In this document: positions 40,399 through 49,724 of the stretch, one piece after another
Layout: each line of letters begins with the position of its first letter
Position numbering within the stretch: position 1 is the first letter of the stretch
DNA from: Pseudomonas fluorescens
GTDB lineage: Bacteria > Pseudomonadota > Gammaproteobacteria > Pseudomonadales > Pseudomonadaceae
Direction: 5' to 3'
Length of the DNA: 64,000 nt
Assembly (NCBI RefSeq): GCF_040448305.1
Contig: NZ_CP148752.1
Location: 1,178,001 to 1,242,000 of the forward strand
The notes under the pieces: model-generated
Seen by the model: the letters and a program-made list of their open reading frames with translations, nothing else
What the model was told of the DNA's origin: nothing
Databases searched by the model: none
Program-made: the position numbers and the translations under genes

Positions 40399-41405
40399 GG
40401 ATCGCAATCGTCAATGACATGCCCATGGCGGTGGAGGCCCTGCGCCGCGCCTTGGCATTCGAGCCGGCCCACGAGGTGGTCTGGGTCGCCGGCAATGGTG
40501 CCGAGGCGGTGCGCCAGTGCGCGCTGGACACGCCGGACCTGATTCTGATGGACCTGATCATGCCGGTGATGGACGGCGTCGAGGCCACGCGGCGGATCAT
40601 GGCCGAGACCCCCTGTGCCATCGTCATCGTCACCGTGGATCGCCAGCAGAACGTGCACCGGGTGTTCGAGGCCATGGGTCACGGTGCGCTGGACGTGGTC
40701 GACACCCCGGCCCTCGGCGCCGGCAATGCCCAGGAAGCGGCCGCGCCGTTGTTGCGCAAGATCCTGAATATCGTCTGGCTGATCGGCGACAAGGGCAACC
40801 GCCCGCGCCCGGCGCCGGTACCGTTGCGCAGTTCGGGCTCTCGTCAGAGCCTGATCGCCATTGGCTCATCCGCCGGTGGGCCCGCAGCGCTGGAAGTCTT
40901 GCTCAAGGGACTGCCGCGTGATTTCTCTCCGGCCATCGTGCTGGTGCAGCACGTTGACCAGGTGTTTGCCGCCGGCATGGCCGAGTGGCTCGGCAGCGCC
41001 AGCGGCCTCGACGTGCGGCTGGCCCAGGAAGGCGAACCGCCGCAAAGCGGCGCGGTGTTGCTGGCCGGCACCAATCATCATATTCGCTTGCTGAAAAACG
41101 GCACGCTGGCCTACACCGCCGAACCGGTCAACGAGATCTACCGGCCCTCCATCGATGTGTTCTTCGAGAGCGTGGCCAGTTACTGGAGCGGTGACGCCGT
41201 GGGGGTTTTGCTCACCGGCATGGGACGTGATGGCGCCCAGGGGCTTAAACTCATGCGCGAACAGGGCTACCTGACCATCGCACAAGACCAAAGCAGCAGT
41301 GCGGTGTACGGCATGCCGAAGGCGGCCGCGGCCATCAATGCTGCCGTGGAGATTCGCCCGCTGGACAAGATAGCACCACGATTGCTGGAGATTTTCGCCA
41401 AATGA
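40395..41405 (+). CDS. wspF: CheB-type methylesterase WspF
   Basis: A 336-residue response-regulator methylesterase. The receiver has Asp53 in LILMDLIMPVMDG. The esterase domain has the triad Ser159 (GSSAGGP), His186 (VQHVDQVF) and Asp279 (GMGRDGAQG). It removes methyl groups from WspA and so resets the pathway; in Pseudomonas its loss locks Wsp on, giving wrinkly colonies. All key residues are present, so this copy appears functional. It is the last gene of the overlapping run; wspR follows after 48 bases. Confidence 0.93.
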   Translation: MRIAIVNDMPMAVEALRRALAFEPAHEVVWVAGNGAEAVRQCALDTPDLILMDLIMPVMDGVEATRRIMAETPCAIVIVTVDRQQNVHRVFEAMGHGALDVVDTPALGAGNAQEAAAPLLRKILNIVWLIGDKGNRPRPAPVPLRSSGSRQSLIAIGSSAGGPAALEVLLKGLPRDFSPAIVLVQHVDQVFAAGMAEWLGSASGLDVRLAQEGEPPQSGAVLLAGTNHHIRLLKNGTLAYTAEPVNEIYRPSIDVFFESVASYWSGDAVGVLLTGMGRDGAQGLKLMREQGYLTIAQDQSSSAVYGMPKAAAAINAAVEIRPLDKIAPRLLEIFAK

Positions 41406-41453
41406 GCACCTTTTCCCTCATTCCTGGCTCAGGTAGTACTCAGGTGACCGCAC

Positions 41454-42455
41454 ATGACTGAATTACAGCTCGACGACTTCAAGACCGACGAAAACGCCGC
41501 CATGGTGTTGCTGGTGGACGATCAGGCCATGATCGGCGAAGCCGTGCGCCGCGGCCTGTCGAACGAAGAGAATATCGATTTCCACTTCTGCGCCGACCCG
41601 CACCAGGCCATCGCCCACGCGGTGCGCATCAAGCCGACGGTGATCCTGCAGGATCTGGTGATGCCCGGTCTTGATGGCCTGAGCCTGGTGCGTGAATACC
41701 GCAATCACCCGGCGACCAAGGACATTCCGATCATTGTCCTGTCGACCAAGGAAGACCCGCTGATCAAGAGCGCGGCCTTTGCGGCCGGGGCCAACGATTA
41801 TCTGGTCAAGCTGCCGGACAACATCGAACTGGTCGCGCGCATCCGCTATCACTCGCGCTCCTACATGACCCTGCTGCAACGGGACGCAGCGTACCGTGCG
41901 TTGCGGGTCAGCCAGCAGCAACTGCTCGACACCAACCTGGTGCTGCAACGCCTGATGAACTCCGATGGCCTGACGGGGTTGTCGAACCGCCGGCACTTCG
42001 ATGAATACATGGAGCTGGAGTGGCGCCGTTCGCTGCGTGAGCAGAACCAGTTGTCGTTGTTGATGATCGACGTGGATTACTTCAAGACCTACAACGACAC
42101 CTTCGGCCACCTTGAAGGTGATGAAGCCCTGCGCAAGGTCGCCGCGGCGATCAAGGATGCCAGCGCCCGGCCCTCGGACCTGCCGGCCCGCTACGGCGGC
42201 GAAGAGTTTGCCCTGGTACTGCCCAATACCTCCCAGGGCGGCGCGCGGCTGGTGGCGGAAAAGCTGCGCATGACCGTGGAAGCCCTGAAGGTCCCGCACA
42301 TTTCACCGAGCGAAGGGTCGAGCCTGACCATCAGTATCGGCCTGTCGACCATGACGCCGACAGCGGGCAGCAATTGCCGCGAATTGATCTCGGCGGCGGA
42401 CAAGGGGCTGTATTCGGCGAAGAACAATGGGCGTAATCAGGTGGGGATCGGGTAA
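41454..42455 (+). CDS. wspR: Diguanylate cyclase response regulator WspR
   Basis: A 333-residue output protein of the Wsp pathway. The receiver domain has phospho-acceptor Asp67 ([13 protein letters not shown]). The GGDEF domain has the active GGEEF at 248-252, preceded by an inhibitory I-site RxxD (Arg239-Asp242). Phosphorylation by WspE triggers clustering and c-di-GMP synthesis, promoting biofilm. Both the active site and the feedback site are intact. The ATG is close to a GTGACC run without a strong ribosome binding site. Confidence 0.94.
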   Translation: MTELQLDDFKTDENAAMVLLVDDQAMIGEAVRRGLSNEENIDFHFCADPHQAIAHAVRIKPTVILQDLVMPGLDGLSLVREYRNHPATKDIPIIVLSTKEDPLIKSAAFAAGANDYLVKLPDNIELVARIRYHSRSYMTLLQRDAAYRALRVSQQQLLDTNLVLQRLMNSDGLTGLSNRRHFDEYMELEWRRSLREQNQLSLLMIDVDYFKTYNDTFGHLEGDEALRKVAAAIKDASARPSDLPARYGGEEFALVLPNTSQGGARLVAEKLRMTVEALKVPHISPSEGSSLTISIGLSTMTPTAGSNCRELISAADKGLYSAKNNGRNQVGIG

Positions 42456-42467
42456 GCGCATCGAAAC

Positions 42468-42569
42468 CTGTAGGAGCGAGCTCGCTCGCGATGGTCGTGA
42501 ACGATAACGCGTAGAGCCAGATGCCCAGCGGTGCTTTTGGCTTTTTCGCGAGCAAGCTCGCTCCTACAG
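42468..42569. repeat. REP pair (REPIN)
   Basis: ctgtaggagcgagctcgctc ... gagcaagctcgctcctacag between wspR and prfB. Confidence 0.88.
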
Positions 42570-42613
42570 TCCCTTTTCAGCCAAGCGGACTGCCGTTTCA
42601 AGCCGTTTCCCGG

Positions 42614-42619
42614 TATACT
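42614..42619 (+). promoter_or_regulatory. Possible -10 element of prfB-lysS
   Basis: TATACT lies 40 bases before the prfB start; the corresponding -35 is weak, so this is tentative. Confidence 0.4.
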
Positions 42620-42658
42620 CGCCGGCTTTCAAAAGTTCGCCAACGAGTGCTGCCCGTC

Positions 42659-43754
42659 ATGGAAATCAACCCGATCCTGAACACCATCAAGGACCTGTCC
42701 GAGCGCTCCGAAACTATTCGGGGGTATCTTTGACTACGATCAAAAGCATGAGCGTCTGACCGAAGTCAATCGCGAGCTTGAAGATCCGAGTGTCTGGAAC
42801 AAACCTGAATACGCCCAGGAACTGGGCCGCGAGCGCGCTGCGCTGGCGCAGATCGTCGATACCCTGGACGAATTGAACGCCGGTCTGGCCGATTGCCGCG
42901 ACCTGCTGGACATGGCCGTCGAAGAAAACGACGAAGGCGCAGTGAGCGATGTCGTCGCCGAGCTGGCCCGTCTCGAGGAAAATCTGGCGAAGCTGGAATT
43001 CCGACGCATGTTCAGCCATGAAATGGACCCGAACAACGCCTATCTGGACATCCAGGCCGGTTCCGGCGGCACCGAAGCCCAGGACTGGGCCAACATCCTG
43101 TTGCGCATGTACCTGCGCTGGGCCGACAAACGCGGTTTCGACGCGACCATCATGGAGCTGTCTGCCGGTGAAGTCGCCGGGATCAAGGGCGCCACCGTGC
43201 ACATCAAGGGCGAATACGCGTTTGGCTGGTTGCGGACCGAGATCGGCGTGCACCGTCTGGTGCGCAAGAGCCCGTTCGACTCCGGCAACCGTCGCCACAC
43301 CTCGTTCTCTGCAGTGTTCGTCTCGCCAGAGATCGATGACAAGGTGGAAATCGAAATCAACCCGGCAGACTTGCGGATCGACACCTATCGCTCCTCCGGT
43401 GCCGGTGGTCAGCACGTAAACACCACCGACTCGGCCGTACGTATCACCCACGTACCGACCAACACCGTGGTCAGTTGCCAGAACGAACGGTCCCAGCACG
43501 CCAACAAAGACACCGCCATGAAAATGCTGCGGGCCAGGTTGTACGAGCAGGAAATACAGAAGCGCAACGCGGCGTCCCAGGCGCTGGAAGACACCAAGTC
43601 CGATATCGGCTGGGGTCATCAGATCCGTTCGTACGTGCTCGATGCCTCGCGGATCAAGGATCTGCGCACCAACATCGAACGCAGCGACTGCGACAAGGTA
43701 CTCGACGGCGATATCGACGAATACCTGGAAGCGAGCCTGAAGTCCGGGCTGTAA
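42659..43754 (+). CDS. prfB: Peptide chain release factor 2, with programmed +1 frameshift
   Basis: RF2 terminates translation at UGA and UAA. Twenty-four codons from ATG 42659 lead to an in-frame TGA (42731-42733); a +1 shift at CTT TGA C continues in frame to 43754, giving 364 residues, the usual RF2 length. The stop-recognition tripeptide SPF (RKSPFDSG) and the catalytic GGQ loop ([15 protein letters not shown]) are present. Reading only from the internal ATG 42873 would lose the N-terminal domain and the frameshift. lysS follows, as in many proteobacteria. Confidence 0.95.
42720..42735 (+). promoter_or_regulatory. RF2 programmed frameshift site
   Basis: CGGGGGTATCTTTGAC: an internal Shine-Dalgarno-like GGGGG, the slippery CTT and the UGA stop followed by C. 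This is the classic autoregulatory site through which low RF2 favours the +1 shift. Confidence 0.93.
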
Positions 43755-43776
43755 GTTACTGACACACCGCGATCCC

Positions 43777-43820
43777 CTGTAGGAGCCGGCTTGCCGGCGA
43801 TCCCCGGCCGCAGGCCGGGG
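43777..43820. repeat. Single REP unit plus GC hairpin between prfB and lysS
   Basis: ctgtaggagccggcttgccg is a lone REP unit, followed by CCCCGGCC-GCA-GGCCGGGG (43802-43820), a perfect 8-base stem. It may lower read-through into lysS. Confidence 0.75.
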
Positions 43821-43849
43821 AAAACGAACCAGATGGAATATTTAAAGAC

Positions 43850-45352
43850 ATGAGCGACCTAGAACTCGACCCGCAAGCCCTGCAACAGGAAGAAAACTCC
43901 CTGATCGCCCTGCGCAAGGAAAAGCTTGCTGCCGAGCGCGCCAAGGGCAATGCCTTCCCGAACGACTTCCGCCGCGAAAACTACTGCGAACAACTGCAGA
44001 AACAGTACGCGGACAAGACCAAGGAAGAGCTGGCAGAGGCTGCGATCCCGGTCAAGGTTGCCGGTCGCATCATGCTCAACCGTGGTTCGTTCATGGTGAT
44101 CCAGGACATGACCGGGCGCATCCAGGTCTACGTCAACCGCAAGACCCTGTCCGAAGAAACCCTGGCTGCGGTGAAAACCTGGGACATGGGCGACATCATT
44201 GCCGCCGAAGGCACCCTGGCCCGTTCCGGCAAGGGCGACCTGTACGTTGAAATGACCAACGTGCGCCTGCTGACCAAATCCCTGCGCCCGCTGCCGGACA
44301 AGCACCACGGCCTGACCGACACCGAACAGCGCTACCGCCAGCGCTACGTCGACCTGATCGTCAACGAAGACGTGCGCCAGACTTTCCGCGTGCGTTCGCA
44401 AGTCATCGCCCACATCCGCAGCTTCCTGATGCAGCGTGATTTCCTGGAAGTGGAAACGCCGATGCTGCAGACCATCCCGGGCGGCGCGGCAGCCAAGCCG
44501 TTCGAAACCCACCACAATGCGCTGGACATGGGCATGTTCCTGCGTATCGCGCCGGAGCTGTACCTCAAGCGCCTTGTTGTTGGCGGGTTCGAGAAAGTGT
44601 TCGAGATCAACCGCAACTTCCGTAACGAAGGCGTTTCGACTCGTCACAACCCTGAATTCACCATGTTGGAGTTCTACCAGGCCTACGCCGACTACGAAGA
44701 CAACATGGACCTGACCGAAGAACTGTTCCGCGAGCTGGCGCAGCTGGTTCTGGGCAGCACCGACGTGCCGTACGGCGACAAGGTGTTCCACTTCGGCGAG
44801 CCGTTCGTGCGTCTGTCGGTGTTCGACTCGATCCTCAAGTACAACCCTGAACTGACCGCCGATGACCTGAACGACATCGACAAGGCTCGCGCCATCGCCA
44901 AGAAGGCCGGCGCCAAGGTGCTGGGCTTCGAAGGTCTGGGCAAACTGCAGGTGATGATTTTCGAAGAGCTGGTCGAGCACAAGCTGGAACAGCCGCACTT
45001 CATTACCCAGTACCCGTTCGAAGTGTCGCCGCTGGCCCGTCGCAACGACGACAACCCGAACGTCACCGACCGTTTCGAGCTGTTCATCGGTGGTCGTGAA
45101 ATCGCCAACGCCTACTCCGAGTTGAACGACGCGGAAGACCAGGCCGAGCGCTTCATGGCCCAGGTGGCCGACAAGGACGCCGGCGACGACGAAGCCATGC
45201 ACTACGACGCCGACTTCGTTCGTGCGCTGGAGTACGGCATGCCGCCAACGGCGGGTGAAGGCATCGGTATCGACCGTCTGGTGATGCTGCTGACCAACTC
45301 TCCGTCGATCCGCGACGTGATCCTGTTCCCGCACATGCGGCCGCAAGCGTAA
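43850..45352 (+). CDS. lysS: Lysyl-tRNA synthetase, class II
   Basis: A 500-residue class II aminoacyl-tRNA synthetase that charges tRNA-Lys. An N-terminal OB-fold anticodon-binding domain ([27 protein letters not shown]) precedes the catalytic domain with motif 2 ([21 protein letters not shown]) and motif 3 ([15 protein letters not shown]). Length matches the family. It follows prfB on the same strand; a strong terminator lies 12 bases after the stop. Confidence 0.96.
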   Translation: MSDLELDPQALQQEENSLIALRKEKLAAERAKGNAFPNDFRRENYCEQLQKQYADKTKEELAEAAIPVKVAGRIMLNRGSFMVIQDMTGRIQVYVNRKTLSEETLAAVKTWDMGDIIAAEGTLARSGKGDLYVEMTNVRLLTKSLRPLPDKHHGLTDTEQRYRQRYVDLIVNEDVRQTFRVRSQVIAHIRSFLMQRDFLEVETPMLQTIPGGAAAKPFETHHNALDMGMFLRIAPELYLKRLVVGGFEKVFEINRNFRNEGVSTRHNPEFTMLEFYQAYADYEDNMDLTEELFRELAQLVLGSTDVPYGDKVFHFGEPFVRLSVFDSILKYNPELTADDLNDIDKARAIAKKAGAKVLGFEGLGKLQVMIFEELVEHKLEQPHFITQYPFEVSPLARRNDDNPNVTDRFELFIGGREIANAYSELNDAEDQAERFMAQVADKDAGDDEAMHYDADFVRALEYGMPPTAGEGIGIDRLVMLLTNSPSIRDVILFPHMRPQA

Positions 45353-45363
45353 GTGTTTCAAAT

Positions 45364-45390
45364 AAAAAGCCGCCTTTGAGGCGGCTTTTT
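45364..45390. terminator. Rho-independent terminator after lysS
   Basis: AAAAAGCCGCC-TTTGA-GGCGGCTTTTT is a perfect stem with A and T tracts on both sides, so it can stop transcription from either direction. Confidence 0.95.
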
Positions 45391-45450
45391 ATTGCCTGTC
45401 TGGTACAAACGTATCAACTTGTTACTTTCATCTGAGAGGAAATACCTGTC

Positions 45451-46167
45451 GTGATTCGTGCAATAGCTCAAGAAGGTGCAGCGGGTGTCGCCACTGCGGT
45501 CGCTGAAAGTGTTCAGTACCAGGGCCGCAAGGCCAGCCGACAGGGCAGCGAACAGCGACGACAGGAAATCCTGGACGCCGCGATGCGCATTGTCGTGCGT
45601 GACGGTGTACGGGCCGTACGGCACCGTGCGGTGGCCGCCGAGGCGCAAGTGCCGTTGTCGGCGACCACTTACTATTTCAAGGATATCGATGACCTGCTCA
45701 CCGATACCTTCGCCCAATACGTGGAACGCAGTGCGGCGTACATGGGCAAGCTTTGGGTGAACAACGAGGGCCTGCTGCGCGACATGATCGACAGGGGCGA
45801 TGGCAGCCCGCAGGCGCGCTCGAAACTGGCGGACGACATTGCACGGCTGATGACCGATTACGTTCACCGGCAACTGGTCAATCGTCGCGAACATTTGATG
45901 GCCGAGCAGGCGTTCCGTCAGGAGGCATTGCTCAACCCGCGCCTGGCCGAACTGGTGCGCTCGCATCAGCAAATCCTGTTGCAGGGCTCTTGCCAGCTGT
46001 TCCAGGTGTTGGGCTCGCGCGAGCCGCATCAGGATGCCAAGGTGTTGACGGCGATTATCGGCCGGATGGAATATCAGGGCCTGCTCAACGTAGACGAGCC
46101 TGCCGCCGAAGAGGAAATGCTCGGCATCCTGACGCGCTACATGCACCTGGTGCTGGCGTCAGTGTAG
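45451..46167 (+). CDS. TetR-family regulator
   Basis: A 238-residue repressor-type protein. The N-terminal HTH is in QEILDAAMRIVVRDGVRAVRHRAVAAEAQVPLSATTYYFKDIDDLL, the typical TetR pattern ending in Y-Y-F-x-D. An extra 30-residue head precedes it. The C-terminal ligand domain is not informative. It begins with GTG 45451 behind GAGAGG. The same regulator follows lysS in P. aeruginosa as I recall (PA3699). Its target is unknown. Confidence 0.82.
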   Translation: MIRAIAQEGAAGVATAVAESVQYQGRKASRQGSEQRRQEILDAAMRIVVRDGVRAVRHRAVAAEAQVPLSATTYYFKDIDDLLTDTFAQYVERSAAYMGKLWVNNEGLLRDMIDRGDGSPQARSKLADDIARLMTDYVHRQLVNRREHLMAEQAFRQEALLNPRLAELVRSHQQILLQGSCQLFQVLGSREPHQDAKVLTAIIGRMEYQGLLNVDEPAAEEEMLGILTRYMHLVLASV

Positions 46168-46190
46168 GCCCTCCTGACTGGAGGCTACCC

Positions 46191-46282
46191 CTGTGGGAGC
46201 GAGCCTGCTCGCGAATACGGTCTGACATTCAACATCTCTGTTGCCTGACACTCCGCTTTCGCGAGCAGGCTCGCTCCCACAG
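46191..46282. repeat. REP pair (REPIN)
   Basis: ctgtgggagcgagcctgctc ... gagcaggctcgctcccacag between the TetR gene and the lipoprotein gene. Confidence 0.9.
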
Positions 46283-46330
46283 AAGGGCGGTGTTCATCCG
46301 AGGGCGGTGTATGTTCATAGGGAGTATTGA

Positions 46331-46885
46331 ATGAAAGCCTGGCGTGTCGTTGTGATCGCCTTGTCGTTCCTGCTGCTCAGTGGCTGTCTGGTGACCTTCA
46401 AGGAGCCGCTGCCCACGAGCGAGCCCGCGCCCAAAGGGTTGCTCGGCAGGTGGACCAGCACCAGCGCCTGGGGCGAGCCCGTCAATCTGGAGTTGACCCG
46501 CATCGGCGACAATCGCTACCAGGCCGTCAGCTACTTCAAGGCCAATCCCAAGGAGCGTGAAGCCTACCCCTTCACCGTGTCGCGTCATGGCAACCGTTGG
46601 TACCTGTCAGCGAAGGTGCCGGCGCAGTTCGGCGGGCATTTCATCATCGGCGGCTTCGAGCTGACCGACCAGCGTGAACTGGTGCTGTACAACCTCGACC
46701 TCGAACAGATCAACCAGGCGCTGAAGCAAAACGCCCTGAGCGGCGAAGCGTTTCAGACTGACGACGGCGATGGCGTATTGATCGACAGCCACGTGGATCA
46801 AGTCGCTGCCTACCTCGACGACCCGGCCAATTCCGATGTGTTCGTCGAAGCCGTACGCTACCAGCGTCAGGCCAAAGCCAAATAA
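46331..46885 (+). CDS. Putative lipoprotein
   Basis: A 184-residue protein with a type II signal: hydrophobic residues 6-17 and lipobox LLSGC with Cys at about 19. Thus it should be lipid-anchored in the envelope. The mature part, rich in short beta strands (GRWTSTSAWGEPVNLELTRIGDNRYQAVSYF), does not match a family I can name; it is conserved at this place in Pseudomonas by synteny. The following DUF1704 gene is 32 bases away, so they may be cotranscribed. Confidence 0.78.
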   Translation: MKAWRVVVIALSFLLLSGCLVTFKEPLPTSEPAPKGLLGRWTSTSAWGEPVNLELTRIGDNRYQAVSYFKANPKEREAYPFTVSRHGNRWYLSAKVPAQFGGHFIIGGFELTDQRELVLYNLDLEQINQALKQNALSGEAFQTDDGDGVLIDSHVDQVAAYLDDPANSDVFVEAVRYQRQAKAK

Positions 46886-46917
46886 GCAGCACAAACAGGT
46901 TTCTACAGGAGTTTCGC

Positions 46918-48195
46918 GTGGACGATTACCAACAGTCGATACGCATTTTGTCCGATCGCATCGTGTTGGCGCAGACGCCGATCCGCGTCCTCGATGCGGT
47001 CAAATGGGACGACAACATTCGTAAGGGTTTCCTCAAGGCCAAGGGCAAGGAAATGCCGGCGGTGGACCGCAACTACTACCTCAACCGGCCGCTGGCGTTC
47101 GACTCCAGCAAAGTGAAGCTGGAGTTCCAGAACATCGAGCGCGACATCACCCGCCAGCTCGGCCAGTTCAACCCGGTCGGCCAGATCATGCGCCGCATGT
47201 GCAAGGAATACCGCATGGTGGTGCGCATGCTCGAAGCGCGCGGCACCGAGGATTTCGGCCTGATTTCCCAGGAGTTGTACGGCGCCGCGTCCGACGCGTT
47301 CCACGCAGGTGACCCGACACTGTCCGACCTGGGCATGATGTTGTCCGAATACCTGAATAACATCGATGGCCGTGGCGACCTCAAGGATGAGCCGAAGACC
47401 CTGACTGCCAAGGATGCGGTCGACATGCTCCAGCATCGCTTGAACAAGGTTTTTGGCGAAGCCGAGGAAACCATCCGGGTGTTCGAGTCCGACGGCATCG
47501 TCGCCGATGCGGCGGCCGGCGCCGACTACATCAAGATCCGCTCCGACGCGATGTTCAACGACCGCGACGTGCGGGCGCTGGAAGTTCATGAAGGGCTGGT
47601 GCATGTCGGCACCACCCTCAACGGCCTGAACCAGCCGATCTGCACCTTCCTCTCCAAGGGGCCGCCCTCGTCGACGGTGACCCAGGAAGGCCTGGCGATC
47701 CTGATGGAAATCATCACCTTCGCCTCTTACCCGAGCCGCCTGCGCAAACTGACCAACCGCACCCGCGCCATCCACATGGTGGAGGAGGGTGCCGACTTCC
47801 TGCAGGTGTTCGAGTTCTTCCGTGAGCAAGGCTTTGAAATGCCAGAGAGCTACAGCAACGCCAGTCGCGTTTTCCGCGGCTCGGTGCCGACAGGTCTGCC
47901 ATTTACCAAAGACTTGTCCTACCTCAAGGGCTTCATCATGATTTACAACTACATTCAACTGGCCGTGCGTAAAGGCAAGCTGGAGCAGATACCGCTGTTG
48001 TTCTGCGGCAAGACCACCCTGGAAGACATGCGTACCTTGCGCCAGTTGGTGGACGAAGGCCTGGTGGTGCCGCCCAAGTACCTGCCCGAACAGTTCCGCG
48101 ACATGAACGCGCTGTCGGCGTGGATGTGCTTCTCCAACTTCCTCAACCACCTGAGTCTGGACCGGATAGAGGCGGATTACTCCAACATCCTCTGA
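46918..48195 (+). CDS. DUF1704 metallopeptidase-like protein
   Basis: A 425-residue protein of the DUF1704 family (flavohemoglobin expression-modulating QEGLA motif protein). An HExxxH zinc motif is visible as HEGLVH at 224-229, and the QEGLA motif at 256-260, whose Glu257 could be the third ligand. Eukaryotic members of DUF1704 are the MATCAP tubulin tyrosine carboxypeptidases, so a peptidase activity is plausible, but no bacterial substrate is known to me. The start is GTG 46918 with AGGAG seven bases upstream. Confidence 0.82.
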   Translation: MDDYQQSIRILSDRIVLAQTPIRVLDAVKWDDNIRKGFLKAKGKEMPAVDRNYYLNRPLAFDSSKVKLEFQNIERDITRQLGQFNPVGQIMRRMCKEYRMVVRMLEARGTEDFGLISQELYGAASDAFHAGDPTLSDLGMMLSEYLNNIDGRGDLKDEPKTLTAKDAVDMLQHRLNKVFGEAEETIRVFESDGIVADAAAGADYIKIRSDAMFNDRDVRALEVHEGLVHVGTTLNGLNQPICTFLSKGPPSSTVTQEGLAILMEIITFASYPSRLRKLTNRTRAIHMVEEGADFLQVFEFFREQGFEMPESYSNASRVFRGSVPTGLPFTKDLSYLKGFIMIYNYIQLAVRKGKLEQIPLLFCGKTTLEDMRTLRQLVDEGLVVPPKYLPEQFRDMNALSAWMCFSNFLNHLSLDRIEADYSNIL

Positions 48196-48212
48196 GGTTC
48201 ACACGGACCCAA

Positions 48213-48302
48213 TGTGGGAGCGAGCTTGCTCGCGATGGCGGCGTAACATTCAACCTGGATGTTGACTGAACTACCGCTATCGCGAGCAAGCTCGCTCCCA
48301 CA
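48213..48302. repeat. REP pair (REPIN)
   Basis: tgtgggagcgagcttgctcg ... cgagcaagctcgctcccaca after the DUF1704 gene. Confidence 0.9.
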
Positions 48303-48344
48303 GGAGATTGTGTTCCAATCCATGTTTTCGCGAGGTTTCAACGG

Positions 48345-49259
48345 ATGAGAATCCTCGGCATCCTCTGCCTTTTCCTGGCCTTGAACGGTTGCAGTTCACT
48401 GCTGTTCTACCCCGAACCCGGCCAGTTGTTCACCCCGGAAAAAGCCGGGCTCGAATACCGCACCGTCACCTTGAATACCGCCGATGGCCTCAAGCTGAAC
48501 GCCTGGTGGCTGCCGGCGAAGAAGGGTGTCGAGGTCAAAGGCACGGTGCTGCACCTGCACGGCAACGGCGGAAACCTGCCCATGCACCTCGGCGGGAGCT
48601 TTTGGTTGCCGAAAAATGGTTACCAGGTGTTGCTTGTGGACTATCGCGGTTATGGCCTTTCCGAAGGCGAACCCAGCCTGCCGGCGATCTATCAGGACAT
48701 CGACGCGGCCTTCAAATGGCTCGACCAGGCGCCGGAGGTCAAAGGCAAGCCGCTGATCCTGCTCGGCCAGAGCCTCGGTGGCTCGATGGCCGTGCATTAC
48801 CTGGTCCGGCACCCGGAACGGCAGAAACAACTGAAGGCTATTGTCCTCGACGGTGTGCCCGCCAGTTACCGAAGCATCGGTCAGTTTGCCTTGAGTACAT
48901 CATGGTTGACCTGGCCGGTGCAGGTTCCGTTGTCGTGGCTGGTACCGGACGGCGACAGTGCGATCAACTCCATGGCGCAACTCAAGGACGTGCCGAAACT
49001 GATCTACCACAGCATCGACGATCCGATCGTGCCTCTTTCCAACGGCATCCGACTGTATCAAGCTGCGCCGCCGCCACGGGTGCTGCAACTGACCCGTGGC
49101 GGTCACGTGCAGACGTTCGCCGACCCGGTCTGGCGCAAAGTCATGCTGCGTTATCTCGATGACCCGCAACATTTCAACGGCCTGCGCCGCCTGGGTGAGA
49201 TTCCCAATTACCCGGCACCCCCGAATTCAGAAAATGAACCACCAGAGAACCCGCAATGA
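48345..49259 (+). CDS. Alpha/beta hydrolase lipoprotein
   Basis: A 304-residue hydrolase-fold protein with a type II signal (ILCLFLALNGC), so likely membrane-anchored in the periplasm. The nucleophile is Ser143 in GQSLGG; the acid is probably in SIDDPIVPLSNG and the His in RGGHVQTF. LHLHGNGGNLPMHL gives the oxyanion loop. It resembles BEM46/YfhR-type hydrolases; the substrate is unknown. Its stop overlaps the next gene start by four bases. Confidence 0.83.
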   Translation: MRILGILCLFLALNGCSSLLFYPEPGQLFTPEKAGLEYRTVTLNTADGLKLNAWWLPAKKGVEVKGTVLHLHGNGGNLPMHLGGSFWLPKNGYQVLLVDYRGYGLSEGEPSLPAIYQDIDAAFKWLDQAPEVKGKPLILLGQSLGGSMAVHYLVRHPERQKQLKAIVLDGVPASYRSIGQFALSTSWLTWPVQVPLSWLVPDGDSAINSMAQLKDVPKLIYHSIDDPIVPLSNGIRLYQAAPPPRVLQLTRGGHVQTFADPVWRKVMLRYLDDPQHFNGLRRLGEIPNYPAPPNSENEPPENPQ

Positions 49260-49585
49260 GTGAAGAACGCAACGCCATCCCGCTGATCATCACCGGTATC
49301 TGCAGCATCCTCGGCACCGTCGGTGCCCTGTGGTGGTACGGCTACCTGCACTTCGCCAAGCCTGAGGATGCGTTGCTGCTCAACGAATTCACCATGCTCA
49401 AGACCGTGCCGGGTGAAGACTACAAAGTCTCCCTGGAACCGGCCGCCCAAGTGGCGCAGTGCATCGATGGCGTGCTGGTGCTGTTCGACATGGAGCAGAA
49501 AGGCCTGACCGGCGTGCTGGTCGACAGCAAGAAAAAAGCCGTGCGCTGCATGGGGCAGGAGACGCCGCAGAAGCTGGAGCAGTAA
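49256..49585 (+). CDS. Small membrane protein, unknown function
   Basis: A 109-residue protein with one N-terminal membrane helix (IPLIITGICSILGTVGALWWYGYLHF, about 8-33) and a soluble C-terminal part with two cysteines (VAQCIDG, VRCMGQ). I do not recognise it. It overlaps the hydrolase lipoprotein gene by four bases and so is probably a functional partner or at least co-translated. Confidence 0.7.
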   Translation: MSEERNAIPLIITGICSILGTVGALWWYGYLHFAKPEDALLLNEFTMLKTVPGEDYKVSLEPAAQVAQCIDGVLVLFDMEQKGLTGVLVDSKKKAVRCMGQETPQKLEQ

Positions 49586-49614
49586 TCCGATTCTCACAGG
49601 CAACACAGAACCAA

Positions 49615-49704
49615 TGTGGGAGCCAGCCTGCTGGCGATAGCGATTGTGCATTCAACATTGATGTTGACTGATACACCGCTATCGCCAGCAGGCTGGCTCC
49701 CACA
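49615..49704. repeat. REP pair, cagcaggctgg variant
   Basis: tgtgggagccagcctgctgg ... ccagcaggctggctcccaca. Same core variant as at 24345-24413 but opposite geometry. Confidence 0.9.
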
Positions 49705-49724
49705 GGTTTTTGTGTGATGTCGAC

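Noticed and set aside
42521..43754. prfB read as a pseudogene or two separate ORFs
   Set aside because: The in-frame TGA sits in the classic RF2 frameshift site and the joined protein has normal length and motifs.
43859..45361. 500-residue antisense ORF opposite lysS
   Set aside because: It mirrors the lysS codons with His/Val/Gln-rich composition and no domain; lysS itself has all class II motifs.
46903..48150. 415-residue antisense ORF opposite the DUF1704 gene
   Set aside because: Compositional shadow; the sense frame has the HExxxH and QEGLA motifs.
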